DNA from: Voacanga thouarsii
Lineage: Eukaryota; Streptophyta; Magnoliopsida; Gentianales; Apocynaceae
Assembly (NCBI GenBank): GCA_026120185.1
Contig: JANUWF010001053.1
Location: 248,001-312,000 of the forward strand
Direction: 5' to 3'
DNA length: 64,000 nt
The notes under the pieces are model-generated. The model saw only the letters and a list, made by a program, of their open reading frames with translations. It ran no database searches and was not told where the DNA came from. The position numbers were made by a program, and so were the translations under genes. Below are positions 1-10,367 of this stretch, one piece after another (the stretch's first letter is position 1; each line of letters starts with the position of its first letter).

Positions 1-600
1 AACTTATGAAAGTTTAGTTTCACTACTTAAGTTAAAACTATTTTTTAGGAATTAAATTTAAAAAACTTAAATTTAAAATATTCTCCATGCCAAAGATAAT
101 ACCCTTTGGAAAAATAAATCATGAATTCTATTTTAAATTCCTTAGTTCCAATTAAAAAAAAAAATTCCTTGAAAATTTTATCTATGGAAAAAATTAATTT
201 CTCAAAAACCATGTGCATTTGATCACAAAATTAAATAAAATAGTCATGCTTCCAAAAATAAACTTTTTACATTCTATTTCTATTTTTTAATTCTTATATG
301 ACCAAATAATGGAATAAACATCCTAGTAATAAAATTAAAATGACCTTGTTTAATCCTAAGATGGTTCCTCATTTACTAACCATTTTTCATGCAAAATTAT
401 TTATCACAATAAATAAACCACTGCAAGAAAAATAACCTCGTGTGATATGGGACCCCAAAAAGAAAAGACAATTACAAGAAGAATAGATAACAATTTTTGG
501 AACACCGCTTGAACCGAACAGAACAAGAACAGCTTGAACCAACTAAAACCAAAGAAAACCAGTTCCTTCCCTGTTCTAGCTAGTTTAGGGCTTGCTCCAA
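1..600. other. AT-rich flank of the first LTR element, unassigned
   Basis: No convincing coding region, RNA gene or transposon terminus is visible. The sequence is AT-rich up to about 400 and then becomes purine-rich, with repeated GAACC-type words at 500-570. If the family A element (601-17117) were removed, this stretch would join the sequence at 17118, which belongs to a minus-strand Copia-like leader. It may therefore be part of that older element, but I cannot show this. No matching 5-bp duplication is visible across the two junctions. Confidence 0.4.
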
Positions 601-663
601 GCAAACCCACCTAAAGCCAACCCTAGAGTAAAGGGGTCGGGATGCATATCATATTACTGTTCA

Positions 664-700
<37 letters not shown>

Positions 701-870
701 ATGATTTTATGTGCTTTAGAATTATGATTTATAAGTTCAAATGGCTTAGTTATGCTTATTGAGTAGGAATGGTAAAATGGTAATTTTACTTGAGGGAAAA
801 ATAGGAAAATAGCTTGATGATTAAATAAGAAGAATATTTGGGTAAGAAAATAAGAACAAAAGTTATTGTG

Positions 871-933
871 TTGTGGTTTAGTGGCTAGAACTTTGGAATT
901 AATTTCCAAGGTCATGAGTTCAAATCCCATCAC
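871..933 (+). other. tRNA-like A/B-box module in the 5' LTR
   Basis: A D-arm-like TGGTTTAGTGGCTAGA (A-box type) is followed about 40 bases later by a T-arm-like GGTCATGAGTTCAAATCCC (B-box type). The spacing is close to that of a tRNA gene. Homologous modules sit at the same place in the other family A and B LTRs: 8667-8729, 12624-12686, 36386-36446 (minus) and 46604-46668 (minus). It is too degenerate to call a functional tRNA. It may be a tRNA-derived insertion that was fixed before the families split. Confidence 0.55.
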
Positions 934-2542
934 TTAAGTTTTATTCATGGTTATCTTAGTTAAGTTTAAATTTTTGTTTTCTTACATTCCTTGAAGATAG
1001 GAATGTTGTCCTAGGGGAGACACGAAGAGAATGTCTTAATCCTATCATCATGTCCTAAAAAGAATTCTAGAGGAATGCTTGTACTTTTATTATCTTTAGC
1101 TTATCATAACATCTTCACAAATTAAAATTGTTCAAAATTCATCAAAATTCATCTTTTAATTCCACAAAATACTATGAGGATTTCATGGCTTTGAATTTTG
1201 AAAATTGATCTTGGAAGTTGGAGGGTTGACCGAAAATAGGAAAGGAGACAGGAAGGGTTCCCAAGGGAAATCAATCACCATGGTTGAACCTTCAAACTCA
1301 TTTTCAAAGTGTTCATGTTCTTGATGAAGGAAACCTGGAAATTTTCTAGATTTTTTAGCAGCCTAGCTTCCAAAAAACACAGCAAAGTTCCTTGCTCATT
1401 TGCTACCAGAAAAACGACCAAATCATATAGCTTGAAGACTAAAATTTCCGTGCAAATTTGGAATGCATAAAACAGCTCAAAACCAGAAAAACATTCTGGG
1501 CAGTTTCGCTGCACAACAACTTGAAAATGAAGCTGTTTTTTTCCTGTCTTCAATCTAGCAAAATTCCTCTACTTTTCCTCCAGAAAGAATGCTGGGAATC
1601 AGCCTTGAAAGACCCTCAAACACCTCTCAAAATTCCCTGCAAACTGAGCTAAAGAATTGCAAAAATACTGCACAGAAATTCAGCAAGGCATTCAAAGCAT
1701 TGAGCACCAAGAAACCAGAAAATTCGCAGCTTCTCCCCTTAGGCCTAGACTGAAGAAACCACCCTCAAACCTCTCTAAAATGAACCCTGTTCAGCCATAA
1801 ACTGAACACCATTAACCTTTCCATTTACCTTGAACACTTGGACTTCATAACCACACCTTAAATATCTCCTAAGATCACTCCATTCAAACTACATATGAAC
1901 TTTAAAATTTCCTAGAATTTTGCTCCATGAAAACACCCTTGTATTAAGCTACACACCCAGAAATTCCTCTGCCATTAAGCTCTAAATTTTGGCCAGCCTT
2001 AAAGCCTTATCAGTCTCCATTCATTTCAGCAAAACAAACCAGTCCAGCTGGCTGCATTGAAGCCCAAAGAAACCTCCATCAATCAAACACCATTAACATA
2101 TCCTATACCTCAAACCACCTCTCAAATCCCTCCATTTGAATTTCAAAAAAAATCAGATTATTCTCATACTCTCTGAGCTGAAAATCGAAACTCCTAAACT
2201 CCCTAAACTATTCAGCTAACATTCTCCCAGATTTCGTGCAGCACTTTTCTCAAACTCTCTCAATTTCCACCAAGAACACCAAGAACATACACTACATTTC
2301 TTCATGCTAAAACCCACCCTAAACACCTCCAATCCCTCTCAAGTACTCCAAATTACTCCTACATACTCCATAGTGTTCATTTATGGTATTTATAACACAA
2401 AACCTCAAAAACAAGAAATTGCATTCGGATAAAAAAACAGCTTTTTCCTTGAAGGTCTCAAGAACATCATTAAGGTAACCAAGAACAACTCCTTCGTTCA
2501 TCCTCTTCCATTTAACCTTCAATGTACCATACTAATGATCTA

Positions 2543-2574
<32 letters not shown>
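2543..2574. repeat. CT/TA compound microsatellite in the 5' LTR
   Basis: A CT run passes into a TA run. The same LTR position holds CT runs at 10328-10361 (3' LTR) and 14311-14342 (family B solo LTR), and GA runs on the plus strand near 44910-44955 in the minus-strand family B LTR. The repeat is therefore an old LTR component, not a chance local expansion. Confidence 0.9.
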
Positions 2575-2575
<1 letters not shown>

Positions 2576-3293
2576 CTTTCTTTGCCGAAATGGTTGATCA
2601 ACAACCATGGCTATTTTTCTTTCTCTTGGACAATTTAAGGCTTTAAATCGCGTGGACCTTCTTAAGTCTTCATCAAAGTAATCATCAATCAAGTATTTCT
2701 CCTTAATCCTCCTTTTTAATTCTGCATTCATGTCTCTTAGATGTTGATAGGAAGAATAGAATATGAATGGGGGATTGAATGTATGCATGTGAATGAAGGA
2801 GTTGGGATTAGGACAAGAGAATGGTTGTAAATGATTAAGTTATATGGATTTTCTTGAGAATCAATGTCTGTTCATCATGTCTTAAGATAGTTATTGATGT
2901 TTAAAGCATTTTAGATGTTATGACACCTATGGTGAATAGGATTTTTATGTTCTTATTTCCATTGAAGCCATGATTGATGATTTTGCCTAGTAGGGATTTG
3001 GCCATGTGATAGTATGTGTTGATTTAGGCCAATGTTCATGAATGGACTAGTTTATTGTTTGATGTTGGGAAGTGTGTTCTTGAATCTTATTTAGCAATAG
3101 GAAATTCTTGACTATTTTCTTGTTCATCCTAGGTTATTTTTACTATAAAATTTTATTACCTTTAATTAAATTTATTATTATATTTTTTTCTCTTAAGATT
3201 TCAAAATTCCTAAGAAGTTTCGAAATTGGAATATTAAATGAAATATTGATATTTTACTAGTCAAATAAATAATATCCTTTATAAAAAAATAAT

Positions 3294-3321
3294 GTGCGTG
3301 TGTATGTGTGTGTGTGTGTGT
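3294..3321. repeat. GT microsatellite in the 5' LTR
   Basis: A GT-rich run with a few interruptions. The family B solo LTR has a longer, cleaner GT run at the equivalent place (15087-15121). The 3' LTR of this element has only a short TATG-type run near 11045-11065. Confidence 0.85.
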
Positions 3322-4235
3322 ACAGTAATAAGTATGGTCTTTTATATAATTATTAATAAAAAATAAAATGTTAATGACCTTGTAGACCATAGTTCAAACT
3401 TTTACCTATATTCATAAATATTATTTATATTAAAATTTATTTGTTATCTATTAATATAAAATTTAATATAATTCATTTATTATTAATTTTATTTATTAAC
3501 AATTATTTATCTATTAAATATTAATTAACTTATTATTTATTTATAATAAAACTATTTAAAAATTACTATTTATTAATATTATTTAGAACTTAGTATTATT
3601 CAATGTTCAAATACTAGTTTATTTATTAATAATAACACTCAAGATGTATTATTTGAACTTATAACTTATTAGTAATTATTTTATAACCCCTAGCTATTTC
3701 AACTTATCAAGCTAGATTTACTTTATAAAATTCTTTATCATCTAGCCTTAAAGCTTAGGATATTAATGTTATGATTGTAATTAGTTGAACTAGGAATTAT
3801 TTATGTAATGCAAGTATAGCCCGAGTATAACCTTTTGCTTTGTATTTACCCCAGGCGAGGTTAGGTCAACCTTGGAAGATTTTTGAGTTCGAGCAAGTGA
3901 AGGATTAGGTAAGCTCCTGCATGGAATTATTTGAAGACTAAAATTACTGTGTCAAGCCAAGTTCAATGTGTATGATCATCCAATTGTAAAGGCAATTAAG
4001 GACCATTTTTTCCTTTTTGTTTCAGTCAAGCAAATCATTTGAAAATTAAACAAGCAGTTTTACACAAAATGTTAAACTCTTTCTAAAAACCAACTTTGAC
4101 AAAAATTTTAGAAACCCTTAATTTCTATTTCCATGTAAATCAATGTGTGATCAATTTTTTCCCAAGTGGGACATTCAACGTTGAGTACTCAATAGGGGTA
4201 GACTACTAGAACTAGTCTTTGAAGGGTTAGGGTAA

Positions 4236-4262
4236 GTCTCTCAGAAGGTGGCCACCTCTGAG
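4236..4262. promoter_or_regulatory. Near-palindromic LTR block around AGGTGGCCACCT
   Basis: AGGTGGCCACCT (4246-4257) is a perfect 12-base palindrome, extended on both sides by CTCAG and CTGAG to give a stem of about 23 bases. Homologous blocks occur at 11984-12008, 15976-16000, 43282-43305 and, degenerate, 33145-33167. It lies in the downstream part of the LTR. The role is unknown; an RNA hairpin or a protein-binding site are both possible. Confidence 0.5.
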
Positions 4263-4925
4263 AGGTGAGTCCTTCCTAGATAGGATGCCAGTCCGGTATG
4301 TCATGCCAGTCCGAACTATCAAGTTTCAGTCATGTGGACTGTGTGTTTTCAGAGTGGACAGCCGGTAAGTTTGGGTATAGAGATGGAGGAGTATCTCACC
4401 CGGTAGGCCGTACACCTACCTTTTGTCAGCATGCTCAATATGTGGCAGTCTGGCCGGCATTATGCTCAACGTGTGGCATACTGACCATTAGAGGGTCATG
4501 GGGCCCAACGTGTGGTAACCCATGGCTACCTCTTTTAGTGGTTGTATTTATTGTGCACATGTATGGTTTGAAAAGCAAAACGTCACTCTTTATTTGTAAC
4601 ACTTATTTAATGCTTGCCAGCACTTTTTCTTATGAAAATTTACAACTTGCATACATGAACTATTTTGCCTGAAACACTCAAAGCATACACGGGCTTACTG
4701 AGATTTTTATCTCACCACCTTTTATACTATGCTTTCAAGTCGATCTTTTTGTGGAGGTCAATTGCTAGATTTGTTGCTTATAATTTAATGACTCTTTGTT
4801 ATTTTCCTTATGCAACGTTTTGAGAGATTATAGCAAATAATTTATTTTAGGTTTGTTCATGATTTTTGGGAGGTAATAAGTTTAATTTTAAAGTATTTCT
4901 TTTATTTCATTTTATGTGACCTAAA

Positions 4926-4963
4926 TATAAAGTCCCCTTGTCCTATGGACGAGGCGACATCCC
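4926..4963 (+). promoter_or_regulatory. Conserved block near the LTR 3' end
   Basis: The pattern ATAAAGNCCCCTTGTCC, a short spacer, then GGACGRGGCGACATCC lies about 35-70 bases before the LTR terminus. It recurs at 17046-17083 and 16700-16737 (plus), and in reverse at 28316-28352, 32419-32456, 36859-36898 and 42593-42632. Families A, B and C thus share it although much of their remaining LTR sequence differs. The position corresponds to U5, so a role in RNA processing, packaging or integration is possible but not shown. Confidence 0.5.
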
Positions 4964-4999
4964 GGGCCCTGTTGGGCCTTGGTAGTAGGGTGTTACAAG

Positions 5000-5012
5000 T
5001 GGTATCAGAGCC
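5000..5012 (+). other. Primer binding site, initiator-Met tRNA
   Basis: TGGTATCAGAGCC begins two bases after the LTR end (TGTTACA, 4991-4997). This word is the usual plant primer site complementary to the 3' end of initiator methionine tRNA. It fixes both the LTR boundary and the plus orientation. Confidence 0.93.
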
Positions 5013-5105
5013 TAGGTTTAGGCAAGTATTAACAGTATATGCTTTGTTTTATTATGTTTAAATCTTTTGACTTACCTGTCTTGTTTATGCTGTAGGATAG
5101 TTAGA

Positions 5106-5573
5106 ATGCTTAGAACTACAAGGAAAGGGCAGCAATGGCATCCTCCCATCCCTATCAACCCGGAAGACCTACCAGTGCCTCAACCTGCATCGCAGCCTGC
5201 ACCATAACCAATTATACCCTTAGATGATAGCAGTGACGATAAGGTCCAGATCATTGACCCCCCCCCAATACCTGTGATAGACTTGGTTACCGATAGTGTA
5301 GGCGAGGAAATTGACATGCAATTTGTTCCCCTCCTTCTTAGTCCCATAATTGACTTGACAGTTGATAGCGATGACTTGGGGGAGATAGATTATGAATCTC
5401 CACCTAGACCTTCCTTCATACCCCCACCCAACCAAGTTGAAATCGGGGAGAGTTTTAGGTGACCCAGGAAGGAGCTGATGGATGGGTTTGCGAATGGGAC
5501 TAGGATAGACTTCATTAGGAATTCTGGGGGATGGTTGTATGATGCCGACTTTGAAAACTCTGATGAGAACTAG
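5106..5573 (+). pseudogene. Acidic proline-rich ORF upstream of gag with SUMO-interaction-like motifs
   Basis: An open frame starts at ATG 5106 (MLRTTRKGQQ) and runs to a TAG at 5571-5573, with two internal stops (TAA near 5208, TGA near 5461), about 155 codons in all. It is rich in Pro, Asp, Glu and Ser. Two clear motifs are VIDLVTDS (5274-5297) and PIIDLTVDSDD (5343-5375); KVQIIDPPP (5241-5267) is weaker. Aliphatic-Asp-Leu cores followed by acidic and Ser residues resemble SUMO-interacting motifs; PIAS-type ligases carry VIDLT-type motifs. The minus-strand family A copy keeps a related PMVDLVSDSEA at about 27983-28020. The ORF sits between the primer site and gag. No other domain is recognised and the function is inferred only. 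Confidence 0.55.
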
Positions 5574-5851
5574 AGAGGCTAAGTGCTGCTATGATTAGGA
5601 TGTTTATTTACTGCTTTTTGTAAACTCCTATGCTAAGGATTTTATTCATGTTTACTGCTTTATTTTCGAATTCATGCAAATAAGAGTACTTGGAGTACTC
5701 TAAAGTTTGAGAAAAATTTATATGCAATTCTTTATACAAAAAAAGAAAAAAAAAATTGCATATGATTTTCTTCTGCTTAAACTTGCATGTGAATGCATGC
5801 TCAATTGAAATGTTTTAAACTTGAATGCATGCTCAATTGAAATGTTTTAGA

Positions 5852-6806
5852 ATGGCACCCTAGCGTCGTGCAGCCACAGTAAGCAGAAAGGTTCCGGAGG
5901 CAGAGCCTATGACACCAGAGTTTGAGACGACTCAAATACCGTCACCTAACTGGGGGGATGAGAATGAACCAGAACTGGAAATGGGGTCAAAAGAACCTAT
6001 TGGAGTGACAATGGGGCAAGCATTTAGCAAGAGGACCGAGATTCTTCAAAACTTAAAGGAGGAATCCAAAGGGGGAGGATGAAGCTTTGGAGTGGTTTCT
6101 GAAATTTCAACCACCCATCTTCTTGGGAGAAGCCGAGCAGGATCAGAAAGCTGAACAGTGGATAGAACATATGGAAGACATCTTCGCTACGCTTCATTAC
6201 ACTGAGAAGTGAATGGTGAAGTTTGCTGCATTCTGATTGAGGGGCCCAGCTCGGGCATGTTGGCAATGGGTTCAAGATGACTGGGAGATGATTGACCAAG
6301 ACTGGACATGGGCTAATTTTGTGGAAGCATTCAGAGCTGAATATACCTATTAGTAGGTAGTTGAGAAGAGGGAAGATGAGTTCCAGAATCTAAAGCTAGG
6401 AGGTATGATGGTGGCTCAGTACATGATACGTTTTACTCAATTGTCGAAACACTGCAAGAGGCTAATGGACACCGAACAGAACAGAACGAGACAATTTGTC
6501 AAGGATTTAAGGCAGGAATGAAGAAAGACGTTGGCACCTTTTCCACCAACGACCTACTCGGGAGCCGTGGATGCAGACACACGGACTGAGAATGAAAATC
6601 GCAATAGAATGGCACCAAGACCTTTCCTGCCGCCAAGACAACTGCTGAGACCTTTCCAGAGGCAGCGGCCCAACAAGCGCCCTGCCAACCAGCAATGGCA
6701 GAACTAGGGAAAACAAACCTGAATAGCACCGGTTGGTCCTGCGCAGAATTTTCCATTATGCTGACACTGCGAAAAATGGGGTCATGTAGAGAGCAATTGT
6801 TGGTCC
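5852..6806 (+). pseudogene. Tekay-type gag, decayed
   Basis: The frame opens at MAP (5852), with a stop at codon 4, and continues RRAATVSRKVPEAEP. A frameshift near 6080 leads into the capsid-like part: ALEWFLKFQPPIF, then QWIEHMEDIFATLHYTEK, RGPARACWQWV, FRAEYTY and MVAQYMIRFTQLSKHC. These match the order of the retrotransposon Gag domain (Retrotrans_gag). A basic, Gln/Arg-rich linker follows. It ends in a CX2CX4HX4C zinc knuckle (6759-6800; CEKWGHVESNC part) that contains one in-frame stop. Several other stops are present. The protein would have formed the virus-like particle. The frame breaks off just after the knuckle, where pol has been deleted. Confidence 0.8.
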
Positions 6807-6819
6807 AAGGGAGTTGAGC

Positions 6820-8397
6820 GGGAAAGCTAACATCGTTGCTGATGCCCTGAGCTGGAAAGTCAGAATGGCTAGGCTAAGAGTGCAGGAGGTTCAAGTGGTT
6901 CAAGATGTGTTGGATAGAAGGGTAGAAGTGCAAGAAGAAGGGAATATTGTTAGCAACCTAAAGTTGATGCCAATATAATGCAGAATTCTAGCTTTTCAAG
7001 GACAAGGAGCTTAAACGGCAAGGTAGTGAATTTTGGGAAGATAAAGCAGGAATTTTGTACTTCTGAGATCATTTGTGTGTTCCCGATGAGCACTACTTGA
7101 AGGACAAAATTTTGGAAGAGGCGCATAAGAGTAAGTACGACATTCATCCTAGCGAGGTCAAAATGAATCAAGATCTGAAAAGGGCATATTGGTGGCTCGG
7201 AATGAAGAGAAACGTAGTTAAGTATGTCTCGACGTGTCTAATGTGTCAGAAAGTTAAAGCGGAGCACAAGAAATCAGTAGGATTGTTGCAACAGTTGCCA
7301 GTACCTGAATGGAAATGGGAAGAGATGATCATGGACTTCGCTACCGGACTCCCTATGGTAAAGACCTAAAAGGACATCATATAGGTAGTAGTGGATCGAT
7401 TGACCAAATCAACGCATTTCATACTGGTGAATGTAAGGGAAGTTGGCTCAGACCTATGTGCGAGAAATAGTTAGACTCCACGGAGTACCTTTAAGTATTG
7501 TGTCCGACCAAGACCCGAGATTTACATCTCGATTTTGGGGGCAAGTTTCAAGAATCAATAGGTTCTAGTCTGAAGTTCAGTACGACAGCACATCTGCAAA
7601 CCGATGGACAATCAGAAAGGGTTATTCAGATATTAGAGAACATGCTAAGAGCCTATGTATTAGATTTCGGGGATAAATGGATCGAATATGTACTGTATGC
7701 GGAGTTGTCATACAATAACAGTTATCAATCTTCGATTGGAATGGCTCTATATGAAGCATTGTATGGAAGCAAGTGTTAAGTACCGCTATACTGGAGTTGG
7801 TCAAAAGATGACCATGTAAGCAAGTAGGGAGAAGTTTGTGTTCAGGAAATGTTGGACAAAGTTAAGCTAATCAGGGAAAAGTTGAAAGCAGCTCATAGCC
7901 GACAAAAGAGCTATGCGGACAATAGGTGGAGAAAGTTAGACTTAGAGGTGGAAGACGGTGTGTTCCTAAGACTGACATCGAATAGAGAAATTTTAAAACA
8001 TTCGAAAGGTGGAAAGCGGAATCCAAGGTATTTGAGACCATTTTTTGATAAAAGAGAGAATTGGGCCAGTGGCGTATCGATTGGATCTGCCAGATGGATT
8101 GGCGGGAATTCACGACGTATTCCATGTGTCTCAGCTAAAGAAGTACAATGCCGATCCCGGACATGTTTTGAATGACGAGGCGTTAATGTTGCAATCCGAC
8201 CTGAGCTATGTGGAGAAACCTATGAAAATATTGGCCCGAAGTATCAAGACTCTCCAAAGCAAGCAGATTCCGATGGTAAAAGTGCAGTGGGAACATCATG
8301 GCACGTGAGATGCCACATCGGAAACAGAAGAGTGGGTAAAGTGGAAGTATCCCGATCTGAGATAGAGGTATGCATGAATTTCGGGACGAAATTCTCC
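6820..8397 (+). pseudogene. Pol remnant: RNase H tail, integrase and chromodomain-like end
   Basis: The remnant begins with GKANIVADALS (6820 on), the canonical junction at the end of RNase H. Protease and reverse transcriptase are absent. The integrase zinc region follows: HKSKYDIHP with CLMCQ (about 7110-7250). The catalytic core shows VVDRLTKSTHF (first Asp), [12 protein letters not shown] (second Asp) and QTDGQSERV (Glu), so the DDE residues are still visible at about 7390-7620. The GPVAYRLDLP and HDVFHVSQLKKY motifs (8060-8150) mark the integrase C-terminal part. A chromodomain-like tail (VKVQWEHHGT, then EEWVKWKYPDL, about 8275-8360) is followed by FRDEILL just before the polypurine tract. 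Frameshifts and stops occur near 7368, 7440, 7560, 7778 and 8307. This tail is typical of chromoviruses. Confidence 0.85.
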
Positions 8398-8398
8398 T

Positions 8399-8411
8399 AA
8401 GGAGGGGAGGA
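8399..8411 (+). other. Polypurine tract
   Basis: AAGGAGGGGAGGA immediately precedes the TGTGAAACCCC start of the 3' LTR. This is the expected site for plus-strand DNA priming. It fixes the left boundary of the 3' LTR at 8412. Confidence 0.85.
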
Positions 8412-8666
8412 TGTGAAACCCCACCTAAAGCCAACCCTGGAGTAAGGGGGTTAGGATGCATATCACATTATTTTGCATGAATATATATATTTTTGAATGA
8501 TTTTATGTGCTTTAGAATTATGATTTATAAGTTAAAAGGGCTTAGTTATGCTTATTGAGTAGGAAGGGTAAAATGATAATTTTGCTTGAGGACAAAATAG
8601 GAAGATAGCTTTAGGATTAAATAAGAAAAATATTTGGGTGAGAAAATAAGAACAAGAGTCGTTGAG

Positions 8667-8729
8667 TTGTGGTTTAGTGGTTAGAGCTTTGGAATTAATC
8701 ACTAAGGTCATGAGTTCAAATCCCATCAC
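8667..8729 (+). other. tRNA-like A/B-box module in the 3' LTR
   Basis: This is the clearest copy: TGGTTTAGTGGTTAGAGC reads as a D arm, and GGTCATGAGTTCAAATCCC as a T arm. It is homologous to 871-933. No CCA end or intact cloverleaf was established by eye. Confidence 0.55.
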
Positions 8730-10324
8730 TTAAGTTTTATTCATGGTTATCTTAGTTAAATTTGAATTTTTGTTTTCTTACATTCCTTGAAGATAGGAAT
8801 GTTGTCCTAGGGGAGACATGAAGAAAATGTCTTAATCCTATCATCATGTCCTAAAAAGAATTCTAGAGGAATTCTTGTCCATTTATTACCTCTAGCTTGT
8901 CCTAACATTTTCACAAATTAAAATTGTTCAAAATTCATCTTTTAATTCCAGAAAATTCTGTGAGGATTTCTTGGCTTTAAATTTCACAAATTGATCTTGG
9001 AAGTTGGAGGGTTGACCAAAAATAGGAGAGGAGTTAGGAAGGGTTCCCAAGGGAAATCATTCACCATGGTTGAACCTTCAAAGTCATCTTCAAAGTGTTC
9101 ATGTTCTTAATAAAGGAAACTTGGAAATTTTCCAAATTTTTGAACAGCCTAGCTTCCAAAAAACACTGCCAAGTTCCTTGCTCATTTGCTTCCAGAAAAA
9201 TGGCCAATTCATATAGCATGAAGACAGAAATTTCAGTGCAAATTCGGAATGCATAAAATTGCTCAAAACCAGAAAAAAATTCTGGGCAGTTTCGCTGCAA
9301 AACAACCTAAAAATGAAGCTGTTTTTCTCCTGTCTTCAATCCAGCAAAACTCCTGTGCTTTTTCTCCAAAAAGAAGGCTGGAAACCAGCCTTAAAAGACC
9401 CTCAAACACCTCTTAAAATTCCCAGCAAACCGAGCCGAAGAATTGTAGAAATACTGCATAGAAATTCAGCAAGCCATTCGAAGCATTGAGCACCATAAAA
9501 CCAAAAAATTCACAACTTGTCCCCTTAGACCTAGATTGAAGAAACCACCCTCCAACCTCTGTAAAAAGAACCTTGTTCAGCCATGAATAGAACACCATTA
9601 ACCACTCCACTTACCTTGAACACATGAACTCCATAACCACACTTCAAATATCTCCTAAGATTACTGCTTTCAAATTACATTTGAACTTGAAAAATTCCTA
9701 GAATTTTGCTCCATGAAAACACCCTTGTAGTAAGCTACACAACAAAAAATTCCTTTGCTATTAAGCTCTAAATTTTGGCCAGCCTTAAAGCCTTTTCAGT
9801 CTTCATTCATTTCAACAAAATAAACCAATCCAACCGGCTCCATTGAAGCCCAAAGAAACCTCCATCAATCAAACACCATTAACATATCCTATACCTCAAA
9901 CCACTCCTCAAATCACTCCTCAAATCCCTCCATTTGAATTTCAAAAAAATAAGATTATTCTCTTCCTCTCTAAGCTAAAAACCGAAACTCCTAAGCTCCA
10001 TAAACCATTCGACCAACATTCTCCCATATTTCGTGCAGCACTTTTCTCAAACTCTCTCAATTTTCACCAAGAACACACACTACATTTCTTCAAGCCAAAA
10101 CCAACCCTAAACACCCCCAATCCCTCTCAAATACTCCAGATTACTCCTACATACTCCCTAGTGTTCAGTTTTGGTATTTATAACACAAAACCTCGAAAAC
10201 AAGAAATTCCATTTGAATAAAAAACCAGGATTTTCCTTGAAGGTCTCAAGAACATCATCAAGGTAACCAAGAACAACTCCTTCGTTCATCCTCTTCCATT
10301 TAACCTTCAATGTACCATACTAAT

Positions 10325-10327
<3 letters not shown>

Positions 10328-10361
<34 letters not shown>
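10328..10361. repeat. CT microsatellite in the 3' LTR
   Basis: An uninterrupted CT run at the LTR position where the 5' copy has a shorter CT run followed by TA. The two LTRs of one element thus differ in repeat type and length. Confidence 0.92.

Positions 10362-10367
<6 letters not shown>

Larger units (their letters stand above)
601..4997 (+). repeat. 5' LTR, family A
   Basis: Homologous to the sequence starting at 8412: both open with an AAACCC(C)ACCTAAAGCC block, and the copy at 8412 has the full TGTGAAACCCC start. The LTR ends TGTTACA at 4997, directly before the primer site. Landmarks in order are a tRNA-like module (871-933), a CT/TA microsatellite (2543-2574), a GT microsatellite (3294-3321), a near-palindrome (about 4240-4262) and a conserved block near the 3' end (4926-4963). 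The 5' TG is lost. Short ORFs inside the LTR are not supported as genes. Confidence 0.85.

Noticed and set aside
871..933. A functional tRNA gene.
   Set aside because: Only D-arm and T-arm-like words are visible. Acceptor pairing and anticodon arm are not convincing, and the same module occurs in every related LTR.
2540..2788. An antisense frame of about 82 codons (FYSSYQHLRDMNAELKRRIK..) also present at 10320-10571, which looked like a conserved small gene.
   Set aside because: Both copies lie in the two LTRs of one element, so similarity follows from LTR duplication. The frame starts in a microsatellite and has no known domain.
4298..4672. A plus-strand frame of 124 codons with several Cys residues.
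   Set aside because: It lies in the conserved LTR region. The homologous LTR parts at 12010 and 16020 do not keep the frame.
9843..10220. A plus-strand frame of 125 codons rich in Pro, Thr and Phe.
   Set aside because: It is inside the 3' LTR, and the 5' LTR copy (about 2060-2440) is broken in the same frame. Composition reflects C/A-rich DNA.
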